From Polynucleobacter sp. AM-25C3 (GTDB lineage Bacteria; Pseudomonadota; Gammaproteobacteria; Burkholderiales; Burkholderiaceae), in assembly GCF_018882335.1 (NCBI RefSeq), contig NZ_JACVOS010000005.1:62001-126000 (forward strand): DNA of 64,000 nucleotides, written 5' to 3'. The translations under genes and the position numbers were made by a program. Shown here in pieces: positions 26,931 through 39,278 of this stretch; the first letter of the stretch is position 1; every line of letters begins with the position of its first letter. The notes below the pieces were generated by a model that saw only the letters and a program-made list of their open reading frames with translations, had not been told where the DNA came from and made no database searches.

Positions 26931-27674
26931 CATTTCTGGGTCCCAAATGCTGTGAACAGCGGTAATGGCCACAATTCCAGCAGTTTCGGTTCGCAATATC
27001 CGATCTCCTAGAGAAACAATCTGATATCCAGCAGCTTGAGCTTGAGCCTCTTCCTCTGGAGAATGCCCACCCTCGGGCCCAATCATCAAAATCACATCCT
27101 GCGGTGGGCTTTCAATTAATACGGAATACAAGCTTTTGTCAGTATCAGGACTTAAAAGTAGTTTAAGTGTGGCTTTTTGTGGCTTCTGTAGATAACTTGC
27201 AAAACTTTGTACGGCTTCTACAGTTGCTAAGACCGTACGATCACATTGTTCGCAGGCCGCCTGCACAATGCCCTCCCAATGTAAAAGCCGTTTTTGAGCC
27301 CGCTCAGCATCACTAGAACGCGTTAATTTGATGACTGAACGCTCACACTGCAGTGGAGCGATGACTTGGGCGCCTGTCTCTATAGCCTTTTCAACGATCC
27401 AGTCCATCTTGTCGCCACCAGCAAGGCCTTGGGCCAAGGTGATTGCATAGGGGCTCTCACGATGGGTATCAAGGCGAATTTCGCTGAGTTCCGCTTCGCC
27501 AGCCTTATTACCCAGAGAAAGCAGTTTCGCTTGGGCAACTTGTCCTTTTCCGTCAAAGATAGGGAAGAATTCACCAACCTGGATGCGGCGGACGCGCAAG
27601 TGATGAGCAAGCTCAGGAGTGAGGGTGTTTGGCTTTTGGTTTTCCCATGGCCCGGGAAGATAAAATTGAGGCAT
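26913..27674 (-). CDS. rsmE: 16S rRNA (uracil-1498-N3)-methyltransferase
   Basis: A SPOUT-class enzyme that methylates U1498 of 16S rRNA. It begins MPQFYLPG (the usual start of the PUA-like domain) with HHLRVRRIQVGE, and the knot at the C-terminus has MIGPEGGHSPEEEA, SLGDRILRTETAG and IVAITAVHSIW, which bind SAM. The ATG at 27674 gives 253 residues, close to family length; an upstream in-frame start would run into the tkt promoter gap. It is divergent from tkt. Confidence 0.95.
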   Translation of the reverse strand: MPQFYLPGPWENQKPNTLTPELAHHLRVRRIQVGEFFPIFDGKGQVAQAKLLSLGNKAGEAELSEIRLDTHRESPYAITLAQGLAGGDKMDWIVEKAIETGAQVIAPLQCERSVIKLTRSSDAERAQKRLLHWEGIVQAACEQCDRTVLATVEAVQSFASYLQKPQKATLKLLLSPDTDKSLYSVLIESPPQDVILMIGPEGGHSPEEEAQAQAAGYQIVSLGDRILRTETAGIVAITAVHSIWDPEMQNRLE

Positions 27675-27717
27675 TACTGAAATATAGCTAATTAATTTTC
27701 CCGAGACCCAATTCACG

Positions 27718-29730
27718 ATGTCAAACCTTCAAATTCGCATGGCAAACGCCATTCGTGCTTTATCCATGGATGCAGTTCAACAAGCCAATTCTGGTCACCC
27801 AGGAATGCCAATGGGTATGGCTGATATTGCAGTTGGTCTATGGAATGAGCATTTGCAACACAATCCAACAGATCCGTATTGGATGAATCGTGATCGTTTT
27901 GTTTTATCAAATGGTCACGGCTCGATGTTGTTGTATTCCTTACTGCATCTCACCGGTTACGACTTGCCGATTGGGGAGTTGAAAAATTTCCGTCAGTTGC
28001 ATAGCAAAACTCCTGGACATCCTGAATATGGAATTACTCCCGGAGTAGAAACCACTACTGGTCCTTTGGGTCAGGGTATTTCTAATGCGGTTGGTATGGC
28101 GCTTGCAGAAAAATTATTAGCAGAAGAATTTAATCGTCCAGGCCATGACATTGTTGATCACTACACCTATGTATTTTTAGGTGATGGTTGTTTGATGGAA
28201 GGCATCAGTCATGAAGTGTGTTCATTGGCTGGCACACTCAAGTTAAATAAACTCATTGCGCTATGGGATGACAACGGCATCTCGATTGATGGCAAAGTGG
28301 TTTCTTGGTTTAACGAAGATACGCCAAAGCGTTTTGAGGCTTACGGTTGGAATGTTCTGCGCGATGTAGATGGTCATGATGCAGAGGCTGTCTCTAGCGC
28401 CATTGCTAAAGCGAAGAAGAGTGACAAACCGACATTGATTTGTTGCAAGACGGCAATCGGTCAAGGCTCTCCTAATATGGCGGGTAGCGATAAGGTTCAC
28501 GGCTCCCCCTTGGGCGCTACTGAAATTGCTGCAACCCGCGTTGCATTGAACTGGCCTTATGCACCATTTGAAATTCCAAAAGATGTTTATGACGCTTGGG
28601 ATTTTAAGAAACGTGGCCAAGCTGCTGAGCATGAGTGGAATAAAGAGTTCCAAGCATACAAAAATAAATACCCAGAACTCGCCTCTGAATTACAGCGCCG
28701 CATGCAAGGTGACTTATCTAAAGATTTTTCTAAAACTTTAGATGCTTACTTAAAAACTTGTGAAACCAAAGCAGAAACCATTGCTACTCGCAAAGCCAGT
28801 CAAAATGCGATCGAGGCCTTGGCGCCTGCTTTACCAGAATTCATGGGTGGCTCTGCGGACTTAACGGGTTCTAATTTAACGAATTGGTCTTCATGCAAAG
28901 CTGTACGTGGTGATCAATGGGGTAACCACATCAATTACGGTGTACGTGAATTTGGTATGAGCGCTATCATGAACGGCATCGCTTTGCATGGCGGCTATAT
29001 TCCATTCGGCGGCACCTTCTTAACTTTCTCTGATTACAGTCGTAATGCCTTGCGCATGGCTGCGTTAATGAAGTTGCGTAGCATCTTTGTCTTTACACAT
29101 GACTCTATTGGTTTGGGTGAAGATGGCCCTACACATCAATCCGTTGAGCATATTGCCAGCTTGCGCTTGATACCTAATCTGATGGTTTGGCGTCCATGTG
29201 ATACCACTGAGAGTGCGGTGGCTTGGGGCTCTGCGATTCAGCGTAAGAACGGCCCAAGTGCTCTGATCTTCAGTCGTCAAAATTGCCCATTTGTTCCGCG
29301 TAACGGTCAGCAAGTAAAAGATATTGCACGTGGTGGATATGTATTGCGTGATCCCAAGAAATCAAAAATCAATGCTGTGATTATTGCTACGGGATCTGAG
29401 ATTGCCTTGGCATTGCAAGCTGCTGAGCGTTTAGAAAAAGATAGCGCAGGAAAGATTGGTATTCGCGTAGTATCGATTCCTTCAACCACGGTATTCGATC
29501 AGCAAGATGCTGCTTATAAAGCAAAAGTATTACCTTCGGATATTCCGCGCATTGCTGTTGAAGCCGGTGTGAGTGATTTCTGGTGGAAGTATGGTTGTGC
29601 TGCCGTCCATGGCGTTGATACCTTTGGTGAATCGGCTCCAGCACCTGTTCTCTATGAATATTTTGGTTTAACGGTTGATCAGATCACTAAAACAGTAAAG
29701 CAATGCATTGCAAAGAAACAGAAGAGATAA
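27718..29730 (+). CDS. tkt: Transketolase
   Basis: Transfers two-carbon ketol units in the pentose phosphate pathway, using thiamine diphosphate (ThiL, at 22.7 kb, makes this cofactor). The 670-residue protein has the TPP/Mg segment [14 protein letters not shown] near residue 155, the N-terminal [17 protein letters not shown] and the substrate-binding [18 protein letters not shown]. The second pyrimidine-binding domain has [20 protein letters not shown]. It is followed after 47 bp by gap on the same strand. Confidence 0.97.
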   Translation: MSNLQIRMANAIRALSMDAVQQANSGHPGMPMGMADIAVGLWNEHLQHNPTDPYWMNRDRFVLSNGHGSMLLYSLLHLTGYDLPIGELKNFRQLHSKTPGHPEYGITPGVETTTGPLGQGISNAVGMALAEKLLAEEFNRPGHDIVDHYTYVFLGDGCLMEGISHEVCSLAGTLKLNKLIALWDDNGISIDGKVVSWFNEDTPKRFEAYGWNVLRDVDGHDAEAVSSAIAKAKKSDKPTLICCKTAIGQGSPNMAGSDKVHGSPLGATEIAATRVALNWPYAPFEIPKDVYDAWDFKKRGQAAEHEWNKEFQAYKNKYPELASELQRRMQGDLSKDFSKTLDAYLKTCETKAETIATRKASQNAIEALAPALPEFMGGSADLTGSNLTNWSSCKAVRGDQWGNHINYGVREFGMSAIMNGIALHGGYIPFGGTFLTFSDYSRNALRMAALMKLRSIFVFTHDSIGLGEDGPTHQSVEHIASLRLIPNLMVWRPCDTTESAVAWGSAIQRKNGPSALIFSRQNCPFVPRNGQQVKDIARGGYVLRDPKKSKINAVIIATGSEIALALQAAERLEKDSAGKIGIRVVSIPSTTVFDQQDAAYKAKVLPSDIPRIAVEAGVSDFWWKYGCAAVHGVDTFGESAPAPVLYEYFGLTVDQITKTVKQCIAKKQKR

Positions 29731-29777
29731 GAAGCAAAGCAGTTATTTAAGAATTTAATATTAGTAAGGGGAATGGA

Positions 29778-30806
29778 ATGACAATTCGTGTCGCAATTAA
29801 CGGTTATGGTCGTATCGGTCGCATGGTCTTACGTGCTTTGTATGAAGATCAAGTCAATGGCAAGCCTAGACGTGATATCCAAATCGTCGCAATTAACGCG
29901 ATGGGTGATATCGATATCAATGCCCACCTCACACAATATGATTCTGCCCACGGTCGTTTTCCTGCAGAAGTAAAAGTGGATGGCGATTGCATGGTGGTGA
30001 ATGGTGATCGCATCAAGATGTTCTCTACCCGCAATCCTTTAGAAACCCCTTGGGGTGAATTGGGTGTGGATTTGGTGCTTGAATGTTCTGGCAAATTCAC
30101 TTCAAAAGAAAAAGCCATGGTGCATATTTCTCAGGGCGCGAAGAAGGTATTGATCTCCGCTCCAGGTGAAAAAGATGTAGATGCCACGATTGTTTATGGT
30201 GTGAATCAGCAAGTGTTGAAGCCAAGTGACGTAGTGGTTTCTAACGCCAGTTGCACAACCAACTGTTTAGCCCCATTGGTTAAGCCATTGCTAGAAAAGA
30301 TTGGTATCGAGTCTGGCTTGATGACCACGATTCATGCCTTTACTAATGATCAGGTTCTGACTGACGTGTATCACAAGGATATGCGCCGTGCCCGTTCTGC
30401 TGTGACCAGCATGATTCCCACCAAGACAGGTGCTGCAAAAGCAGTTGGATTGGTATTGCCAGCTTTAGCAGGGCGCTTTGATGGTTTTGCGATGCGCGTG
30501 CCGGTGATTAACGTTTCTGTTGTGGACTTAACTTTTGCTGCTAGCCGCGCCACTAGCGTGGATGAAGTGAACTCTATCCTCAAAACTGCAAGTGAAGGCG
30601 AGTTGAAGGGTATTTTGGGCTTCAATACCTTGCCTTTGGTTTCCATTGACTTCAATCACGACCCACGCCCAAGTATTTACGATGCATCCCAGACTCGTGT
30701 TTCCGCTGATGGTAAGTTGGTCAAGGTCTTGGCTTGGTATGACAACGAATGGGGCTATTCAGTTCAAATGCTCAATGCTGCTGAGGCATTGATGGCTGTT
30801 AAGTAA
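29778..30806 (+). CDS. gap: Glyceraldehyde-3-phosphate dehydrogenase, type I
   Basis: Oxidises and phosphorylates glyceraldehyde 3-phosphate in glycolysis. The N-terminal NAD-binding motif is [17 protein letters not shown], and catalytic Cys159 lies in [13 protein letters not shown]. The C-terminal [13 protein letters not shown] is the family end motif. 342 residues; the loop [12 protein letters not shown] is a little longer than in E. coli GapA. It has an AAGGGGAATGG ribosome-site region before the ATG and a strong terminator after the stop. Confidence 0.97.
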   Translation: MTIRVAINGYGRIGRMVLRALYEDQVNGKPRRDIQIVAINAMGDIDINAHLTQYDSAHGRFPAEVKVDGDCMVVNGDRIKMFSTRNPLETPWGELGVDLVLECSGKFTSKEKAMVHISQGAKKVLISAPGEKDVDATIVYGVNQQVLKPSDVVVSNASCTTNCLAPLVKPLLEKIGIESGLMTTIHAFTNDQVLTDVYHKDMRRARSAVTSMIPTKTGAAKAVGLVLPALAGRFDGFAMRVPVINVSVVDLTFAASRATSVDEVNSILKTASEGELKGILGFNTLPLVSIDFNHDPRPSIYDASQTRVSADGKLVKVLAWYDNEWGYSVQMLNAAEALMAVK

Positions 30807-30859
30807 GTAGTTGACTGGTGTTTAAAGGCTAAAATCACTTAAAACCTTATTTTGTATGC

Positions 30860-30887
30860 AAAAAAGACCTCAATTGAGGTCTTTTTT
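30860..30887. terminator. Bidirectional terminator between gap and fur
   Basis: A perfect 28-nt palindrome: AAAAAAGACCTC, AATT centre, GAGGTCTTTTTT. The T-run on either strand lets it serve both convergent genes. Confidence 0.92.
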
Positions 30888-30936
30888 CATTATCTGTCGA
30901 TATCTTTTATAAGATATGGCTTGTTTGGCCCCTTAT

Positions 30937-31395
30937 TTAGGACTTTGGTTTGCTACGGCAATTCTTCTTTTGGCAGTGGCCATACAAGGCTAATGAGTGC
31001 TCCTGGAGCTTAAAACCCAGGTTTTTGGCGATATCGCGCTGCCTTTTTTCAATAGCCTCATCGACAAACTCTTCCACATGTCCGCAATCTAGGCAGACCA
31101 AGTGGTCGTGATGCTGACCCTCATTGAGCTCATAAATAGCTCTACTGTCACCCTTGCTAGACTCAAAATGGCTGCGGAGCAATAGCCCTGCTTGCTCAAA
31201 CTGGGTGAGAACCCGGTAAACCGTTGCCAAACCGATTTCTTTGTCATCTTTAGCCAATGCCATAAAGACATCTTCAGCGCTAAAGTGGGTCCCACCATTT
31301 TGATGAAAAAAGTCCAAGATTTTCATGCGTGGACCGGTCGCCTTAAGGCCAATATCGCGTAAATCTGCTGGAGTGGGGTTTTGGTTCATATTCAT
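30937..31395 (-). CDS. fur: Ferric uptake regulator
   Basis: A Fe2+-dependent transcription repressor. The winged-helix DNA-binding domain (about 8-85) includes TGPRMKILDFF and IGLATVYRVLTQFEQAGLL; the metal-binding part has HHDHLVCLDCGHVEEF with conserved His and Cys, and the C-terminus ends GHCQKKNC. The ATG at 31395 gives 152 residues, near family length, and lies 43 bp from the divergent bamE start. Fur next to bamE is the standard Burkholderiales arrangement. I see no convincing Fur box in the gap. Confidence 0.95.
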   Translation of the reverse strand: MNMNQNPTPADLRDIGLKATGPRMKILDFFHQNGGTHFSAEDVFMALAKDDKEIGLATVYRVLTQFEQAGLLLRSHFESSKGDSRAIYELNEGQHHDHLVCLDCGHVEEFVDEAIEKRQRDIAKNLGFKLQEHSLALYGHCQKKNCRSKPKS

Positions 31396-31438
31396 TGGTT
31401 TGGGAGCTAAAATCAATGTCTTAATGATACGGCCTGCC

Positions 31439-32158
31439 ATGCAAAATTGCCTTCAACTTTTTACTAGTTTTTTCCATTCCATTTCTGGGGTTTTACGCCA
31501 TGCTCGTTTTGGGTTGGTAGTTGCCTCAGTAGGCGGGGTACTGATTATTTCCGGTTGCACGAGCGCCGTTGATGACACTCAACGCGCCTGGATGAATAAA
31601 GTCTTTAGGCCTTATGTTCCTGACGTAGTGCAGGGCAACTTTATTTCGAGCGAGCAATACGCCAAGCTGCAGGTTGGTCAGAGTCGCGAGCAGGTTCGCC
31701 AGATTCTCGGAACGCCCCTACTTGCTAGTTATTTCCATGCGAATCGCTGGGATTATGTTTTTGAGTTCAAGCGCTCAGGACAGCAAATGAGCAAAGAGCG
31801 TCGCGTTACCGTATTTTTCGAAGGCGATAAGTTAGTCAAGTTCCAAGGCGATGCCTTGCCGACTGAAATTGAATTGGTTGCCGAGATTGATGGCTATGCA
31901 AAAACCAAGCGCTCATTCTGGGATGTCATGACTGGATCGAACAAGCCTCCAGTAACTCCACCTTTACAACAGCCGGAGTTGCTGGTTCCCAGTCCGACAA
32001 ATAATTTACCAGCTGGGGCGCCTGTGCCTGCAGCGCCCGCTAGTAGTTCTTTTTGGGACTTTTTTAGTTTTTCAAAAAAATCGCCAGATGCACAGCCTGA
32101 GCCTCAACCCTTAGGCCCTGGCGCTCTCAACGTTCCGCAGGCTAGTGAAGCTAAATAA
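31439..32158 (+). CDS. bamE: Outer membrane protein assembly factor BamE (lipoprotein)
   Basis: Part of the BAM complex that folds beta-barrel proteins into the outer membrane. A lipoprotein signal ends at the lipobox LIISGC with CTSAVDD after cleavage. The BamE/SmpA domain has YAKLQVGQSREQVRQILGTP and the RWDYVFEFKRSG segment. Compared with E. coli BamE (113 residues) it has a long Pro/Ala-rich C-terminal tail from about residue 160. The ATG at 31439 is taken as the start (239 residues); an in-frame ATG at 31424 is also possible. Confidence 0.92.
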   Translation: MQNCLQLFTSFFHSISGVLRHARFGLVVASVGGVLIISGCTSAVDDTQRAWMNKVFRPYVPDVVQGNFISSEQYAKLQVGQSREQVRQILGTPLLASYFHANRWDYVFEFKRSGQQMSKERRVTVFFEGDKLVKFQGDALPTEIELVAEIDGYAKTKRSFWDVMTGSNKPPVTPPLQQPELLVPSPTNNLPAGAPVPAAPASSSFWDFFSFSKKSPDAQPEPQPLGPGALNVPQASEAK

Positions 32159-32224
32159 AGATTACTGTTGTGTTGATGCTGAGTGATTTCTTTCGGCAAC
32201 CTTTAATAAGAAGCGAAGATATAA

Positions 32225-33028
32225 ATGATGAAAATCGCAATTGCTGGTGCTACCGGCCGCATGGGAAAAATGTTGATCGAGGCTGTGCTCAATTGCTCAG
32301 ATGCTGAGTTAGTTGGTGCGCTGGAGCATGAGTCTTGCCCGCTACTGGGTGAAGATGCAGGTGCGTTCTTGGGTAAGAAAACTGGCGTAGCAATTGCATC
32401 GGATATTGCGAAGGCTTTGAGCAGCGCTGATTTTTTGATTGACTTCACACGTCCAGAAGGCACTATGGCGCATTTGGCTGTGGCGCAAAAGACCGGTAGC
32501 AAAATGATTATTGGCACCACTGGATTAAGTTCAGAGCAAATTGCTAGTCTTAAAACAGCCTCTGCAAATTTAGCCATCGTATTTGCGCCAAACATGAGCG
32601 TAGGTGTCAATGCGACATTTAAGTTGTTAGAGATTGCTGCGAAGATGTTGAGCGAAGGTTACGACATTGAGATTATTGAAGCCCACCATCGCCACAAAGT
32701 AGATGCTCCGTCAGGTACCGCACTCAAAATGGGTGAAGTGATTGCGGATGCGCTAGGTGAGAAATTAGATGACGTTGCTGTGTATGCTCGTGAAGGCCAT
32801 ACCGGTGAACGTAAAGCAGGCTCCATTGGTTTTGCAACCATTCGTGGTGGAGATATTGTTGGCGATCACACCGTCCTATTTGCAGGTGAGGGTGAGCGCA
32901 TCGAGATTAGTCATAAGTCTTCAAGCCGTCAATCCTATGCACAAGGTTCTTTGCGCGCAGCACGCTTCTTGCAAGGTCAGAGCTCGGGCTTATATGACAT
33001 GCAAGATGTGCTTGGCTTGCGCAAGTAA
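32225..33028 (+). CDS. dapB: 4-hydroxy-tetrahydrodipicolinate reductase
   Basis: Reduces the dihydrodipicolinate precursor in lysine and diaminopimelate synthesis, so it supplies the DAP used in murein. The nucleotide-binding motif [11 protein letters not shown] is at the N-terminus; the active-site segment [16 protein letters not shown] (His-His, Lys, SGT) is clear, and [22 protein letters not shown] completes the family signature. 267 residues, typical. It follows bamE and precedes leuS on the same strand. Confidence 0.97.
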   Translation: MMKIAIAGATGRMGKMLIEAVLNCSDAELVGALEHESCPLLGEDAGAFLGKKTGVAIASDIAKALSSADFLIDFTRPEGTMAHLAVAQKTGSKMIIGTTGLSSEQIASLKTASANLAIVFAPNMSVGVNATFKLLEIAAKMLSEGYDIEIIEAHHRHKVDAPSGTALKMGEVIADALGEKLDDVAVYAREGHTGERKAGSIGFATIRGGDIVGDHTVLFAGEGERIEISHKSSSRQSYAQGSLRAARFLQGQSSGLYDMQDVLGLRK

Positions 33029-33079
33029 ATTGACGAGCTTAGCTCAGTAAATCAGAATAGAAGAAAAGAGTTGTATTGA

Positions 33080-35752
<2,673 letters not shown>

Positions 35753-35788
35753 ATTGCTAACGCATGACTTTGAGTAGAGACTGAACAC

Positions 35789-36316
35789 ATGAGCGTAAAT
35801 CACTTTCGACGTACTATGCTTGGGTTTCTTGCTTTAGCACCGGTCAGCGGTTTGATCGCTTGTGGCTATCGTTTGCGTGGCATGGTTGATTTGCCATTCA
35901 AGGTTATCGCGATTACTGGTAGCCCATCACCACCTTTGCGTGCTGATTTACAAACTGCAATTTTGACTGGTACGGATGCGAAGGTAGCAATTAATCCTAA
36001 AGATGCTGACCTGATTTTAGAAATCACCAGTGATCTCAATGGACGTGAGATCTTGGCCTATAACTCCAATGGTCAAGTATCTGCATATCGCCTTAACATT
36101 CGCGTTGGGTTTAGGGCATATGACAATGCTGGAGCAGACGTAGTGCCCGAAGCTGAAATCTATATGACTCGCGATATGGACTTCTCGGTATCTACAGTTT
36201 TGGCGACCGATGTTCAAACACAGCAATTTCTGTCTTTGATGCGTCGAGATCTTGCGGTACAGATTTTGCGACGTGTTGCTGCTTCTGCTCGAGCACCACA
36301 AGCTAAAAGCTTTTAA
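35789..36316 (+). CDS. lptE: LPS-assembly lipoprotein LptE
   Basis: An outer-membrane lipoprotein that plugs LptD during lipopolysaccharide insertion. The signal peptide ends with the lipobox LIAC, and the mature protein begins CGYRLRG, the usual LptE start. The rest (SPSPPLRADLQTAILTG, AYRLNIRVGFRAYDNAG) fits the LptE fold, which is poorly conserved in sequence, so synteny with leuS and holA supports the call. 175 residues. Confidence 0.92.
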   Translation: MSVNHFRRTMLGFLALAPVSGLIACGYRLRGMVDLPFKVIAITGSPSPPLRADLQTAILTGTDAKVAINPKDADLILEITSDLNGREILAYNSNGQVSAYRLNIRVGFRAYDNAGADVVPEAEIYMTRDMDFSVSTVLATDVQTQQFLSLMRRDLAVQILRRVAASARAPQAKSF

Positions 36317-36335
36317 AGAATGACGGTCAAATCGC

Positions 36336-37397
36336 ATGGTTAAGAGCGATGCCCTGCAGATTCATTTGAAGTCGCTCAATTCAGCGGCATCATTAAAACC
36401 CCTTTATATATTTAGTGGTGATGAGCCTCTTCTGATGATGGAGGCAATGGATCAGTTGCGTGCTATCGCCAAAAAAATGGGCTACACCGATCGCGAAGTT
36501 CTCCTGCAGGAGCGTGGTTTTGATTGGAGTGCACTCTTAAGTGCTGGGCAAACTATGTCTTTGTTCGGAGACAAGCGCTGGGTGGAGTTACGTATCCCAA
36601 CGGGGAAGCCTGGACGTGATGGTGCGGAGGCGCTCAAGCAGTTCTCCTCGCAAATCGAGTCTCAAGCAGTGGGGCCTGATGGCCCAGACACCATTTTTTG
36701 CATCATTCTGCCTAAATTAGATGGCAAAACCAAAACTTCAGCATGGTTTAGTGCGCTAGATGAAGCGGGTATGGCGATTCAGTTAGATTCTTTGGACCGC
36801 TCACAGCTACCGCAGTGGATTGCAGGGCGCTTAAAGAAGCAGGGCCAAGAAGTGCAGCCAGGGCCAGAGGGGCAGCGTGCTTTGAGTTTTATTGCCGAAC
36901 AGGTGGAGGGCAATCTTATTGCTGCCCATCAAGAAATTCAGAAGCTGGGTTTATTGCATCCCACGGGAGTGCTTACTGAAGAGCAAATTCGGTCTGCTAT
37001 TTTGAAAGTTGCGCGTTATAACGTTTTTGAGTTAACTGAGGCCATGTTAGCTGGAGATCTTTCTCGGCTGAATCGGATGTTAGATGGTCTCAAAGGCGAG
37101 GGTGAGCCTTTAGTGCTGATTCTGTGGAGCGTAACCGAAGAGCTTCGGATACTATCGAAACTAAAGGCAGCGAGTGATGCCGGTGAATCAGTACAGAATT
37201 TAATGCGCGCTAACCGAATTTGGGGTAATAAGGAACGTTTATATCCTATGGCCTTAAAACGAGTGCAGCCCTTGAAATTGCGCAGAGCAATGCAGGTGGC
37301 CGCAGGTTTGGACCGTCAGGCTAAGGGCTTGCATGCGGCGGAGTTACCGGCAGATCCTTGGGATGGATTGCGTTTGGTAGGCAATCTTTTGCGGTAA
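36336..37397 (+). CDS. holA: DNA polymerase III subunit delta
   Basis: Delta opens the beta clamp as part of the clamp loader. The N-terminal PLYIFSGDEPLLMMEAMDQLR matches HolA, and the C-terminal collar region has LWSVTEELRILSKLKAA and LHAAELPADPWDGLRLVGNLL. 353 residues, near the E. coli length of 343. It follows lptE by about 20 bp and precedes proA. Confidence 0.95.
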   Translation: MVKSDALQIHLKSLNSAASLKPLYIFSGDEPLLMMEAMDQLRAIAKKMGYTDREVLLQERGFDWSALLSAGQTMSLFGDKRWVELRIPTGKPGRDGAEALKQFSSQIESQAVGPDGPDTIFCIILPKLDGKTKTSAWFSALDEAGMAIQLDSLDRSQLPQWIAGRLKKQGQEVQPGPEGQRALSFIAEQVEGNLIAAHQEIQKLGLLHPTGVLTEEQIRSAILKVARYNVFELTEAMLAGDLSRLNRMLDGLKGEGEPLVLILWSVTEELRILSKLKAASDAGESVQNLMRANRIWGNKERLYPMALKRVQPLKLRRAMQVAAGLDRQAKGLHAAELPADPWDGLRLVGNLLR

Positions 37398-37457
37398 ATG
37401 CATTCAGATATTTGAAATAGATATTAGTTAACCATTTTCATTACACACAGTAAAGAT

Positions 37458-38744
37458 ATGAGCAATTCAACAAACACCATTCAGCAGATGATGCAAGATA
37501 TTGGCCAACGTGCTCGTCAGGCATCGCGTGCTATGGCCCGGGCATCAAGCGAGCAGAAAAACCAGGCGCTATTACATATCGCGAATTTAGTGCGTCAGCG
37601 CACTGAGGAAATTCAGCGGGTGAATGCATTGGATGTTGCTCGTGCAAAAACCAATGGTCAAGATGCCGCATTTATTGACCGTCTCACCATGACTCCAAAG
37701 ACGATTGAATCTATGGCTCTGGGTTTGGAGCAAATTGTTTCTCTAGATGATCCGATTGGGAAGATCACCCCATTGCAAAAGCAAGCTTCTGGTATTGAGC
37801 TTGGTCAGATGCGTGTTCCACTCGGAGTCATTGGCATCATTTATGAGTCTCGCCCTAATGTGACCATTGATGCCGCAGCACTGTGTCTTAAATCCGGTAA
37901 TGCCGTCATTTTGCGCGGCGGTTCAGAGGCGATTGATTCAAATGCCTTGTTGGCCCAGTTAATTCAAGAGGGATTGGATGCCGCTAATTTGCCGATGGAT
38001 GCTGTTCAGGTGGTGACTACAACAGATCGCGCCGCAGTTGGTGAAATGATCACCATGACGGAATACATTGATGTGATTGTTCCTCGTGGCGGCAAGAGTT
38101 TAATTGCCCGCTTAATGGCTGAAGCTCGCGTACCCATGATTAAACACTTGGATGGTATTTGCCATACCTATATAGATGCAGATGCAGATGTTGCTATGGC
38201 CATTAAGGTGTGCGATAACGCCAAGACCCAGCGCTATGCACCTTGTAATGCGATGGAGACTTTATTAGTAAATAAAGCTATAGCCCCACAAGTGCTGCCA
38301 GCCCTATGCAAAATCTACCAAGATAAGGGCGTCGAGTTGCGTGTTGATGCACTCACACGTAAATCATTGGAAGCCGCAGGATTTCAGAATTTAGTCGATG
38401 CGACTGAAGAGGATTGGCAAACAGAATATTTGGCACCGATTTTGTCGATCAAAACTGTAGCGGATATCGATGAGGCGATGGGCCATATTGAGCAATATGG
38501 CAGTAAGCATACTGATGCCATCATTACCAATAATCAGGCACAAGCCAAGCGCTTCTTGCGTGAGGTAGATAGTGCAAGCGTGATGGTCAACGCCAGTACC
38601 CGTTTTGCGGATGGCTTTGAATATGGCCTAGGCGCAGAAATTGGCATCTCCAATGACAAATTACATGCCCGTGGTCCCGTGGGTTTAGATGGCCTCACTT
38701 CCCTTAAATACATCGTCATGGGTCATGGCGAGATTCGTACTTAA
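37458..38744 (+). CDS. proA: Gamma-glutamyl phosphate reductase
   Basis: Reduces gamma-glutamyl phosphate to glutamate semialdehyde in proline synthesis, using NADPH. The aldehyde-dehydrogenase-like protein has [38 protein letters not shown] and the catalytic Cys in [12 protein letters not shown]. The C-terminal [20 protein letters not shown] is the ProA signature. 428 residues, standard. proB is not in the window. Confidence 0.97.
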   Translation: MSNSTNTIQQMMQDIGQRARQASRAMARASSEQKNQALLHIANLVRQRTEEIQRVNALDVARAKTNGQDAAFIDRLTMTPKTIESMALGLEQIVSLDDPIGKITPLQKQASGIELGQMRVPLGVIGIIYESRPNVTIDAAALCLKSGNAVILRGGSEAIDSNALLAQLIQEGLDAANLPMDAVQVVTTTDRAAVGEMITMTEYIDVIVPRGGKSLIARLMAEARVPMIKHLDGICHTYIDADADVAMAIKVCDNAKTQRYAPCNAMETLLVNKAIAPQVLPALCKIYQDKGVELRVDALTRKSLEAAGFQNLVDATEEDWQTEYLAPILSIKTVADIDEAMGHIEQYGSKHTDAIITNNQAQAKRFLREVDSASVMVNASTRFADGFEYGLGAEIGISNDKLHARGPVGLDGLTSLKYIVMGHGEIRT

Positions 38745-38796
38745 TTAAGTCTCATTAAAAAACCACAGAAAAAATATAGAACGGAAATTATTCATC

Positions 38797-39222
38797 ATGG
38801 GCAATGCATATTTATGGACCAAGACACTTCACATTGTCTTGATTGCCTCTTGGTTTGCGGGTTTGTTTTATCTCCCGCGCATTTTTGTGAACTTAGTTGA
38901 TGAAAAAAATCCTGAGGCCTACGCACGTCTTCTTGGGATGGCTGATCGCCTGTTTAGGTTCATGACCATCTTGGCGGTGCCTGCGGTATTACTGGGTTTA
39001 ACTCTCTGGTTACATTTCAAGATTGGTACTGGTGAGGTCTGGATGCATGCCAAAGTGTTCTTTGTCATTTTGGTGATTGGTTACCACCATGCTTGTTGGA
39101 GCTTGCTCAAAAAGTTCCGCAACGGTGCTAATACCCGCTCAGGAGTTTGGTATCGCTGGTTTAACGAAGTTCCAGTGATCCTGCTATTGATTGTGACCGC
39201 TTTGGTAGTGATTAAGCCTTGA
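38797..39222 (+). CDS. hemJ: HemJ/CopD-family membrane protein, probable protoporphyrinogen oxidase
   Basis: A 141-residue four-helix membrane protein. The N-terminal WTKTLHIVLIASWFAGLFYL and the C-terminal WYRWFNEVPVILLLI match HemJ, the protoporphyrinogen IX oxidase of bacteria lacking HemG or HemY. His12, Arg28 and Lys86 (MHAKVFF) sit where the conserved haem-binding and essential HemJ residues are expected. Databases also list relatives as CopD family. hemL, an early step of the same pathway, lies 2 kb downstream. Confidence 0.82.
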   Translation: MGNAYLWTKTLHIVLIASWFAGLFYLPRIFVNLVDEKNPEAYARLLGMADRLFRFMTILAVPAVLLGLTLWLHFKIGTGEVWMHAKVFFVILVIGYHHACWSLLKKFRNGANTRSGVWYRWFNEVPVILLLIVTALVVIKP

Positions 39223-39278
39223 TGCTGACTCCTAACTATTTATTTTTTTACTTCACCCCTTTTTAGATTGCTAGCCTC

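Noticed and set aside
31396..31438. Fur box in the fur-bamE gap
   Set aside because: ATCAATGTCTTAATGATAC-like sequence has only partial similarity to the 19-bp Fur consensus and could arise by chance in AT-rich DNA.
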